From Rhizobium sp. NLR16a (lineage in GTDB: Bacteria; Pseudomonadota; Alphaproteobacteria; Rhizobiales; Rhizobiaceae), in the NCBI RefSeq assembly GCF_017948245.1, contig NZ_CP072865.1, positions 707,501 to 771,500 on the forward strand: 64,000 nucleotides of DNA, given 5' to 3'. Positions 51,857 to 59,318 of this stretch are shown here, in pieces. The notes under the pieces were generated by a model, which searched no databases, was not told the origin of the DNA, and saw only the letters and a program-made list of their open reading frames with translations. The position numbers and the translations under genes are program-made. Position 1 is the first letter of the stretch. Every line of letters starts with the position of its first letter.

Positions 51857-52909
51857 TCAAGCGTCCTCCTTGCGGCGATGACGCGTGAGGCCGGCGACGA
51901 CATCCTGGGCGGTGATCGTGCCGATGACCGTACCGTTTTCCACGATGCCGATGCTGCCCGGCTGGCGGGCGAGTACGTCGAGGACATCGACGAGCGGAGT
52001 TGCGGCACGGGCCGTGGCGCTGACGCTCATGCCGGCCGCCGTCTGGCCGAGACCGGGCTGCATGACGTCGGCGGCGGTCAGCATGTTGATCGGGTTGAGG
52101 TTCTGCACGAAGTCGGCGACATACTGGTCCGCGGGGTTCTTGACGATGTCGTGCGGCGTTCCGCACTGAATGATCCGGCCGCCCTCCATGATGGCGATGC
52201 GATTGCCGATGCGGAAAGCCTCGTCGAGATCGTGGCTGACGAAGAGAATGGTCTTCTTCAGCCGCCGCTGGAACTCCAGGAGTTCGTCCTGCAGGCGGGT
52301 GCGGATCAGCGGGTCGAGCGCCGAGAAAGGCTCGTCCATGAGCAGGATCGGGGCGCCGGTGGCAAAGGCGCGGGCAAGGCCGACACGCTGCTGCATGCCG
52401 CCGGACAATTCGTTGACCTTGCGGTTCGCCCATTTCGTCAGGTTGACGAGTTCGAGCTGCTCGCCGACGCGGGCCTTGCGTTCGGCCTCCGGCATGCCGG
52501 CGAGTTCGAGACCGAAGCCGACATTTTCCGCGACGGTGCGCCAGGGCAGCAGGGCGAACTGCTGGAACACCATGGAGACGGTGTGGGTGCGCAGTTCGCG
52601 CAGCGCCTTGGCATTGCATTTGTAAGGATTGACGAGGCCGGTGGTCGTGGAGACCGCGACGTCGCCGCGCACCACGGGAGCGAGCCCGTTGACGGCGCGC
52701 AGCAAGGTCGACTTGCCCGAACCGGAAAGGCCCATCAGCACGAGGATCTCGCCTTCCTCGATCGTCAGCGACGCATCGGCGACGCCGAGCACCAGGCCAG
52801 TCGCGGCGCCGATCTCGTCACGCGTTTTGCCCTGGTCGGCCATGGCAAGAGCGGCTTCCGGCCGATCGCCGAAGATAATGCTGACATCCTTGAAGCTTAC
52901 CGCGGTCAT
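51857..52909 (-). CDS. choV: Choline ABC transporter ATP-binding protein ChoV
   Basis: 350 residues. ABC motifs: Walker A 'LMGLSGSGKSTLLRAVNG', Q-loop 'MVFQQFALLPWRTVAENVGF', signature 'ELSGGMQQRVGLARAFA', Walker B 'ILLMDEPFSALDPLI'. The C-terminal half holds a CBS-like pair region ('GTVIGTITAQDVVAGLTRH') as in ProV/OpuAA. It powers high-affinity choline uptake with ChoW and ChoX. The start overlaps the choW stop by 4 bases. Confidence 0.93.
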   Translation of the reverse strand: MTAVSFKDVSIIFGDRPEAALAMADQGKTRDEIGAATGLVLGVADASLTIEEGEILVLMGLSGSGKSTLLRAVNGLAPVVRGDVAVSTTTGLVNPYKCNAKALRELRTHTVSMVFQQFALLPWRTVAENVGFGLELAGMPEAERKARVGEQLELVNLTKWANRKVNELSGGMQQRVGLARAFATGAPILLMDEPFSALDPLIRTRLQDELLEFQRRLKKTILFVSHDLDEAFRIGNRIAIMEGGRIIQCGTPHDIVKNPADQYVADFVQNLNPINMLTAADVMQPGLGQTAAGMSVSATARAATPLVDVLDVLARQPGSIGIVENGTVIGTITAQDVVAGLTRHRRKEDA

Positions 52910-53751
52910 GCGCCGTCTCCTTCACCCGCCGTGCGGAACATGCGGTCGAGAATGATCGCCAGGATGACGATACAGAGACCGGCTTCGAAGCCTTTTGCGA
53001 CATTGACGGTGTTCAGCGCACGCACGACCGGCACGCCGAGACCATCAGCGCCAACGAGTGCGGCGATGACCACCATCGACAGCGACAACATGATAGTCTG
53101 TGTGAGACCCGCCATGATCTGCGGCGCCGCGAAGGGGAGCTCGACCTTGCGCAGCACCTGCATCGGCCGCGCGCCGAAGGCGACCGCGGCTTCGACAAGG
53201 GAGGGCGGCGTCGAGATAATGCCGAGACGTGTCAATCGAATGGGAGCGGGGATCGCGAAGATGACGGTCGCGATCAGGCCCGGAACCATTCCAAGGCCGA
53301 ACAGGATCAGTGCCGGGATCAGGTAGACGAATGTCGGAATGGTCTGCATCAGATCAAGTACCGGGCGCATGGCGGCATAGACCCAGGCGCGGCGGGCGGC
53401 CGCGATACCGAGTGGAATGCCAATCACCATGCTGACGAAGGTGGAGGCGAGCACGAGGGCGAGCGTCTCCGTCGTCTCCTTCCAGTATCCTTGGTTCATG
53501 ATGAGCAGCAGCCCAAGACAGGTGAAGAGCGTGATCGCGATCGACCGCCGCAGCCAGAAGGCGAGGGCGGAAATAATCGCGATGACGATCAGCGGATGCG
53601 GCTTTTGCAGCACGAAGAGCAGGCCGTCGATGACGTGCGACAGCAGAAAGGCAAGCTGGTTGAAGAACCATTCGCCATTCGAGGTCAGCCAGTCCACGAA
53701 GGATTTGGCCAATGGGCCGATGGGAATCTTAGAGTCGGTGATCCAATTCAA
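52906..53751 (-). CDS. choW: Choline ABC transporter permease ChoW
   Basis: 281 residues from a TTG at 53751 ('MNWITDSKIPIGPLAKSFVD'), which matches the usual ChoW start; the frame extends 9 codons to another TTG at 53778. The permease helices include the EAA-like loop 'VEAAVAFGARPMQVLRKVEL'. It forms the inner-membrane channel for choline. Between it and choX there is a terminator-like hairpin. Confidence 0.9.
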   Translation of the reverse strand: MNWITDSKIPIGPLAKSFVDWLTSNGEWFFNQLAFLLSHVIDGLLFVLQKPHPLIVIAIISALAFWLRRSIAITLFTCLGLLLIMNQGYWKETTETLALVLASTFVSMVIGIPLGIAAARRAWVYAAMRPVLDLMQTIPTFVYLIPALILFGLGMVPGLIATVIFAIPAPIRLTRLGIISTPPSLVEAAVAFGARPMQVLRKVELPFAAPQIMAGLTQTIMLSLSMVVIAALVGADGLGVPVVRALNTVNVAKGFEAGLCIVILAIILDRMFRTAGEGDGA

Positions 53752-53790
53752 GAGCGCGCCTATCCAGAAAAATAACAATCGGACAAAAAT

Positions 53791-53813
53791 GAAGCGGGGC
53801 GGCGAACCGCCCC
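53791..53813 (-). terminator. Intercistronic hairpin between choX and choW (attenuator-like)
   Basis: GGGGCGG (53796-53802) pairs with CCGCCCC (53807-53813) around CGAA. Read on the minus strand the stem is followed by GCTTCATTTTTG, so it has terminator form. It lies 11 bases after the choX stop and would let more choX than choW-choV message accumulate. Confidence 0.65.
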
Positions 53814-53823
53814 GTTCATGTGA

Positions 53824-54780
53824 TCAAAGGCCGAGGCTGGTCTTGGCGGCCGCCAGAGCGTCGCCCTTGCCGTCGCGGGTCTTGACGCCGGCGAGCCAGG
53901 GCTCGAGCGCCGACGGGTTGGCCTTCAGCCATTCGGTAGCCGCGGCTTCCGGCTCCTTGCCGTCGTCGAGGATCTTACCCATGATCTGGTTCTCCATGTC
54001 GAGGGAGAACGTCAGGTTCTTCAGCATCGCGCCGACATTCGGGCATTCGCCGAGGTAGCCGGCGCGGACATTCGTGTAGACCTTGGCGCCGCCGAAGTCG
54101 GGACCGAAGACGTCGTCGCCGCCCGTGAGATAGGTCAGCTTGAAGTTGGTGTTCATCGGATGGGGTTCCCAACCGAGGAAGACGACGGGCTTGCCTGCCT
54201 TCTCGGCGCGAGCGACTTGGGCGAGCATTCCCTGTTCGGAGGATTCGACGACTTCCATATCCTTCATGCCGAAGGTGTTCTTTTCGATCAGATCCATGAC
54301 GAGGCGGTTGCCGTCATTGCCGGGTTCGATGCCGTAGATCTTGCCGTCGAGATCGTCCTTGTGGGCGGCGATATCCTTGAAGTCCTTAATGCCGAGCTCA
54401 GCACCCTTGGCGTTGGTGGCGAGCGTGTACTTGGCGCCAACGAGGTTGGGGCCAAAGGATTCAACCGACTTGTCATCGATATAGGGCCGGACGTCCTTTT
54501 CCTGCGTCGGCATCCAGTTGCCGAGGAAGATGTCGATGTCCTTGTTCTTCAGCGAGGTATAGGTGACCGGCACCGAGAGTACCTTGACGTCGGTCTGGTA
54601 GCCGATGCTCTTCAGGACGACGGAGGCGGTCGCCGTCGTGGCGGTAATGTCAGTCCAGCCGACATCGGAGAAGTGGACGGTGGAGCAGCTGTCGGGATCG
54701 GCGGCGAAAGCGGCGGTCGCAACGGAGAGGGCGGCGACGGCAGTTGCAGTGACGAGTTTGAATGCGCTTGTTGTTTTCAT
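53824..54780 (-). CDS. choX: Choline-binding protein ChoX
   Basis: 318 residues from the ATG at 54780. Signal peptide 'FKLVTATAVAALSVATAAFA' then the cluster-F quaternary-ammonium-binding fold. The aromatic box described for S. meliloti ChoX can be placed in 'DVGWTDIT', 'FLGNWMPTQ', 'VGAKYTL' and 'FLGWEPHPMN' (Trp, Trp, Tyr, Trp). It captures choline in the periplasm for ChoW/ChoV. Choline feeds phosphatidylcholine and betaine synthesis in rhizobia. Confidence 0.95.
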   Translation of the reverse strand: MKTTSAFKLVTATAVAALSVATAAFAADPDSCSTVHFSDVGWTDITATTATASVVLKSIGYQTDVKVLSVPVTYTSLKNKDIDIFLGNWMPTQEKDVRPYIDDKSVESFGPNLVGAKYTLATNAKGAELGIKDFKDIAAHKDDLDGKIYGIEPGNDGNRLVMDLIEKNTFGMKDMEVVESSEQGMLAQVARAEKAGKPVVFLGWEPHPMNTNFKLTYLTGGDDVFGPDFGGAKVYTNVRAGYLGECPNVGAMLKNLTFSLDMENQIMGKILDDGKEPEAAATEWLKANPSALEPWLAGVKTRDGKGDALAAAKTSLGL

Positions 54781-55017
54781 TTTAGACTCCCAGTCTTTAG
54801 GTCCCCAAGCCAATCACCAATAGCCCAGTTTGACAAGCGACCTCAGTGTGTTTGCGTCGTATCGACGGGTGCGATTGCGACGTTCGCAGATTTTTCGCAG
54901 TCGCGGGTTTTTTGCGCCTTTCGGCGGGTTTCGGGCGTCAATTCCTGTGATTATTGCCGTTGCGGGGCTTTTCTTTGCCGATCCGAGCTTTCAATAAACC
55001 GATCAGGGAGAAATCCG

Positions 55018-55621
55018 ATGGCAAAGCTCTATTTCAACTACTCGACGATGAACGCCGGCAAGTCGACGATGCTGCTGCAAGCCTCCTATAATTATCAGGA
55101 GCGCGGCATGCGCACGTTGCAGCTGATCGCCGCCTTCGACGAGCGCGCCGGCCGCGGCGTCATCGGTTCGCGGATCGGGCTGGAGGCGAGCGCCATACCC
55201 TTCGAGCCGGACGAGGATCTGTTCCGGCTGGTCATGACGCAGAGCGGCGAAGGGGCGCCGATCTCGTGCGTCTTCGTCGACGAGGCGCACTTCATGACGC
55301 CTCTCCATGTCTGGCAGCTTGCCCGCATCGTCGACCGACTCGGCATCCCCGTCATGGTCTACGGGCTGAGGACGGATTTTCAGGGCAAGCTGTTTCCGGC
55401 CTCCCAGGAGCTTTTGGCGATCGCCGACCGAAATGCGCGAGGTGCGCACGATCTGCCACTGCGGGCGTAAGGCGACGATGGTGGTGCGGCTGGACGCGCA
55501 GGGGAAGGTGTTGCACGAAGGCGCGCAGATCGATGTCGGCGGCAATGAGAAATATGTCTCACTCTGCCGCAGGCACTGGGATGACGAAATGAATGGGGCC
55601 TGGATCGCCGAGCCGGTGTGA
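55018..55621 (+). pseudogene. tdk: Thymidine kinase, interrupted by a +1 frameshift
   Basis: From the ATG at 55018 (GGGAG upstream) the first 137 residues are a normal TdK: P-loop 'STMNAGKSTMLLQASYNYQE', 'SCVFVDEAHFMTPLHVWQL' and '[20 protein letters not shown]'. After Asp137 an extra C at 55428/55429 throws the frame and the product ends at 55470 with an unrelated tail. The true continuation '[20 protein letters not shown]' is in the +1 frame and runs to 55621 with both zinc Cys motifs (CHC, SLC). Removing one base gives a 200-residue enzyme. It may be a real pseudogene or a base-calling error. Confidence 0.85.
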
Positions 55622-55694
55622 GGCGGTGACAGAGCCGGTTTTCTTCGGCGTCTGGAGCGGCTAGCTTGGGCAGAAGATTCTCCGGAGGGATGAG

Positions 55695-56768
55695 GTGCGC
55701 AAAGCTCCGCCGTTCGACAGTCAGTACGAAGCCGCAGGCGGCCTTGCCGAAAAGATTGCGGCCGAGGGAGCCTATTGCGAAGCCTGCATCCGCGGCTTTG
55801 ACAGCGACGAAACACGATCGGCCGACGAGGTTTTTCTCGAACAGAATGCGCGCTTCCAGGCCCATATCGCCGATGGCGCGGCGCTCGATGCGTTGCTTGC
55901 CGAGCTGGTCTTTACATTGGACCGGATGACGGGGGAGGTTTCGGCCGATCTCGACAGTTCCCGCGGATTGACGCTGCGCGAGAAAATGGCCGGCTGGACA
56001 TCGCGCCAGCGGATGTGGCGCATGTATACCGAACGCGTGCGCGAGGCGCCTGCCATCGAGCGGCTGCTCGATCTCCTCGCGAAATCCGACGCGCTCGCCA
56101 GGCTGATTGTAAGCCAGCGCACCTCGATCATCGAACGCCACAAGATAGCCGAACACGGTCTCGTAGGCATTGTCGAGCAACGGCGCCGGCTGGTCGATTC
56201 GATCGACATCGCCCGACTGAAGATGAAGGAGCTCAACGCCAAAGCACTGACGACGCAGGGCCGTATCGGCGTCTATGGCAACAGGGCGCACTGGGAACAG
56301 ATGGAGGCAGAGCGGCGGGCGTTGAAGGCGGAGGCCGAACGAATTTCCGCGGAGGAGCACGAGATGCGGGAGGACAGCCAGCGGCGCGAGCGCTTCATCG
56401 GCCTGTTCCAGGCTTTGGTGGATTCGCTGAATGGCCGGATCGGTACCTGCAACGTCTTGCTGCGCAAGCTGATGATCGATGTCGAGGAGCGGCTGATCAT
56501 CTATCAGGCGCAGGTCGATACCGACCGGCCGGGCATGAAGGCCAGGATCAAGCCGGAGCTTTTCCCCGATATTGCAGCGCCGATCAGGCTGTTCGAGAAG
56601 GGGATGCTGGTCGCCCAGGATCTGGAGCGGCGCAAGAGCCGCGCCGACCTGGAAGCCGCAGGAAAGTTTCCTGCTTGGGCCGAGCCGTCGCAGGCAGTGT
56701 CGGGAGCGCCGCTCATCGATGCCGCCCGCAGGTCCTTCCGCTTCAGGTTGCCATTTCTGCGCTCCTGA
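55695..56768 (+). CDS. Long helical protein of unknown function, paired with DUF2333 gene
   Basis: 357 residues from a GTG at 55695 behind GGAGGG. It is almost all helix, with heptad-like charge runs ('MEAERRALKAEAERISAEEH', 'RERFIGLFQALVDSLNGRIG') and no membrane segment. There is some resemblance to TelA/KlaA toxic-anion-resistance proteins in length and helicity, but I see no diagnostic motif. A DUF2333 gene follows on the same strand. Function unknown. Confidence 0.7.
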   Translation: MRKAPPFDSQYEAAGGLAEKIAAEGAYCEACIRGFDSDETRSADEVFLEQNARFQAHIADGAALDALLAELVFTLDRMTGEVSADLDSSRGLTLREKMAGWTSRQRMWRMYTERVREAPAIERLLDLLAKSDALARLIVSQRTSIIERHKIAEHGLVGIVEQRRRLVDSIDIARLKMKELNAKALTTQGRIGVYGNRAHWEQMEAERRALKAEAERISAEEHEMREDSQRRERFIGLFQALVDSLNGRIGTCNVLLRKLMIDVEERLIIYQAQVDTDRPGMKARIKPELFPDIAAPIRLFEKGMLVAQDLERRKSRADLEAAGKFPAWAEPSQAVSGAPLIDAARRSFRFRLPFLRS

Positions 56769-56883
56769 TCCGTGACGCCGCGCTGTTCGCGCTGCTTTCA
56801 TTCGTAAAAATCGGGCGGCTCGTGTTGTGCTCGGGCGGGCGAGCGCATATGTGGATGCAGCGGGGCGGCGATGTCCTCCTGCT

Positions 56884-56976
56884 TAATTCCTTAACTCGGA
56901 ACCGATTTAAGGAATTATGCAGCAACTCAAAGTGCTACAGCGTCCTTAGCGCGTGTAAAAGCGCGCGGCGCTGTAG
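56884..56976. repeat. Rhizobial intergenic palindromic repeat before the DUF2333 gene
   Basis: TAATTCCTTAA (56884-56894) pairs with TTAAGGAATTA (56907-56917), and CTACAGCG (56935-56942) pairs with CGCTGTAG (56969-56976) with further CGCG pairing inside. I recognise the 'GTGCTACAGCGTCCTT' wording from many rhizobial intergenic regions. Confidence 0.7.
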
Positions 56977-57004
56977 TGTTCGCCTCGCCTGACAGGAGAC
57001 GACG

Positions 57005-58135
57005 ATGCTTGACCGGATTGCCGGTTTTTTCAGGCTGATCGGCCAGACGATCGGCCGCTGGGCCCGCCTGTTTTCCGCCTGGGCCTTCTGGCCCTTCCTC
57101 GCCGCGCATGGCTGGTATCAGCGCCGGAGCTGGATGATCCAGTTGCCGATCGTCGCGTTCGTCGCCCTCTTCGTCATGCTCTACGGCTATTTCTTCTGGC
57201 AGACGCAGGTGTGGACGAATTTCAACACCGCTTTCGTCGATCAATATCGGCTTTCCGAACGCAAGGTACCCGCCGGGCAGGAACTGCCGGTCGCCGAAGG
57301 GGCGGGTGCTGGGACCGCCAAGACCTGCCAGCGCTCGGCTATCGTCGATGTCGCCGCTGACCTGACCGATTTTAACGTCGACCAGAATGCATGGATTTCC
57401 TCCATGCTGCTCTACAAGATGGGCTTCTTCGGCATCGACTGGGACCACACGCCCTTCCTCGACAACAAGGCCTCGTTCCAGCGCGGTATCAACCAAGCCG
57501 TTCGTCGGACTTCGGCGGAGCTTGTCGACACGCTCGGGCGCGTGCGTGGCACGTCTGGCATCAACAATGACCTGCAGAGCGCACGCGGCAATCTGCAGTT
57601 CGACGAATACAGCTGGTATTTCGGGCTCAATCCCTTCGGCCCGAAGACGCCGACGCCTTCCTTCTACCGTACGGCGATAAGAGACCTGCGCAAGTTCAAC
57701 ACAGATCTCGCCGCCTGCAACGCTGTTTTCGACGGCCGCGCCGACAACCTCATGCAGTTCATCGACCGCATCGCCAACGATCTTGGTAGCACCTCCGACA
57801 TGCTTGCCGAGCGCTCGGAACACCACAATCGCGGCTGGTTCGACACGCGCGCCGACGACCGATTCTGGTTCGCCTACGGCCAACTCTATGCCTATTACGC
57901 CATCCTGACCGCCGCGCAGGCGGATTTCTCGCAGGTCGTGCGGGAGCGCAATCTGGGCGCGATCTGGGGCGGCACCACGCGGCAGTTCCAGGCGGCACTG
58001 CGCATCCAGCCCGCGATCATCTCGAATGGTCGCGAAGACGGCTGGATCATGCCGAGCCACCTCGCCACCATGGGCTTCTATATCCTGAGGGTGCGCTCGA
58101 ATCTCGTCGAGATCCGGTCGGTGCTCGATCGTTAG
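57005..58135 (+). CDS. DUF2333 family membrane-anchored protein
   Basis: 376 residues with one N-terminal transmembrane helix ('IQLPIVAFVALFVMLYGYFF', about residues 44-63) and a large periplasmic domain rich in helices ('ISSMLLYKMGFFGIDWDHTP', 'ADNLMQFIDRIANDLGSTSD', 'QLYAYYAILTAAQADFSQVV'). The DUF2333 family is widespread in proteobacteria and uncharacterised. It follows the helical protein gene on the same strand, separated by a 236-base gap that contains a repeat. Confidence 0.85.
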   Translation: MLDRIAGFFRLIGQTIGRWARLFSAWAFWPFLAAHGWYQRRSWMIQLPIVAFVALFVMLYGYFFWQTQVWTNFNTAFVDQYRLSERKVPAGQELPVAEGAGAGTAKTCQRSAIVDVAADLTDFNVDQNAWISSMLLYKMGFFGIDWDHTPFLDNKASFQRGINQAVRRTSAELVDTLGRVRGTSGINNDLQSARGNLQFDEYSWYFGLNPFGPKTPTPSFYRTAIRDLRKFNTDLAACNAVFDGRADNLMQFIDRIANDLGSTSDMLAERSEHHNRGWFDTRADDRFWFAYGQLYAYYAILTAAQADFSQVVRERNLGAIWGGTTRQFQAALRIQPAIISNGREDGWIMPSHLATMGFYILRVRSNLVEIRSVLDR

Positions 58136-58260
58136 GGCGTCGGTCGTCAGCGGCATGCGGTATGATCTTCAAAGCCAACGACGCGCAGCTAGGCTGCTCG
58201 AAGCGAAGAGACACGATTCCCCCTATTCACAGGATGACGTGCCGATCCTCTTCTGATTTT

Positions 58261-58986
58261 TCAGCTGATCAGCTTTAATCGAATTGCTTTGGCTACCAAC
58301 TGGGTCCGGTTGACGCAATCGAGTTTTTTGATCGCATTGGTCATATAGGCGTTCACGGTATGGTCCGAGAGCGTCAGGATCTGGCCTATTTCGATCGAGG
58401 TCTTGCCCTGTGCCGTCCAGCGCACCACTTCAAGTTCACGCGCCGACAGCGCATTGTGCGCGCTTTCCTCGTTGCGTCTGACCGCATTGAACGCGTCAAG
58501 GGCATGCAGAGTGATGATCGCCAGCTCGTTGACCTCGCTCTGGCTGAGCGCCGCACGCTCGCCGCAGAACCAGAAGACCAGGCGCCGGCCATCGACTGCA
58601 ATGGTCGGCATGGCAACGCCCGCAGGTATCGCATGGCGCAGCATCAAGGCGCGCAGTTCGGCCGGAAAGGCCTGTCCATTGACGGCATCGCTGAGGTGCC
58701 AGGCCTGCGGCACGGCCGACTCCCTCAACCGTACGCCGAAAGGGCAACCACGCATCATGTTGGCGCGATCGAAATCTCTGATATAGGCCGCGGGAAGCGA
58801 GCTTTCGATCAGCAGCGGCTTTAGGAGAAGGTCTTCCGGTGAGGGAGCGTGCATCAGCGTCGCATAGGACAGTCCGAAGGCCGCGGAGACTCTGCCGAGC
58901 CCTTGCGCAAACAGGCTGCGTGTTCCTGCAACAGCAAGTTCCGCCGAAAGCAACGACTGTCTTTCAGAGGTGGTCATGTAAGACAT
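58261..58986 (-). CDS. LuxR-family regulator with autoinducer-binding-like domain (LuxR solo)
   Basis: 241 residues from the ATG at 58986, with GGAGG 7 bases upstream. The N-terminal 160 residues fit an autoinducer-binding domain ('RVSAAFGLSYATLMHAPSPE', 'RESAVPQAWHL'), and the C-terminal helix-turn-helix is clear: 'LSARELEVVRWTAQGKTSIE' and 'ILTLSDHTVNAYMTNAIKKL'. No luxI-type synthase lies in the window. It is divergent from the tandem ClpP-like gene, which may be its target. Confidence 0.82.
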   Translation of the reverse strand: MSYMTTSERQSLLSAELAVAGTRSLFAQGLGRVSAAFGLSYATLMHAPSPEDLLLKPLLIESSLPAAYIRDFDRANMMRGCPFGVRLRESAVPQAWHLSDAVNGQAFPAELRALMLRHAIPAGVAMPTIAVDGRRLVFWFCGERAALSQSEVNELAIITLHALDAFNAVRRNEESAHNALSARELEVVRWTAQGKTSIEIGQILTLSDHTVNAYMTNAIKKLDCVNRTQLVAKAIRLKLIS

Positions 58987-59318
58987 TTGTACGCCTCCGG
59001 CAGCCTCAATGTTAACGCTATCAAATACACAAACACCGCCGGAAGCTAGTCCCAATTGCCTTTTGTCAAGCCGATCAGCCTGAAACGCACAGAAATAGTC
59101 ACAACTGCGCGCGCATCGGTTGAGTTGCGGCTTGCGCAAGTAGCGTTGTGGTATCTTTGACTTCTGCTGCGGCGGGATAGCTGGGGATTCTTCCTGCTCC
59201 ACGCAGGAAGAGAATCACGCCGGAAGAGCCTGGGCGGCGGGAGGCGTCGAAATCCGGCTTGCTGCGGCACGATGCAATTGATAAGCGTATCATCATGTAT
59301 AACTGAGGCGATTTAATC
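58987..59318. other. Divergent control region of the LuxR solo and ClpP-like genes
   Basis: 332 bases with no gene. It contains a hairpin TCTTCCTGC/GCAGGAAGA (about 59192-59215, TCCAC loop) and the short dyad GATA-AGCG-TATC near 59283. No lux-box-like 18-20 bp dyad was clearly identified. Confidence 0.4.
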
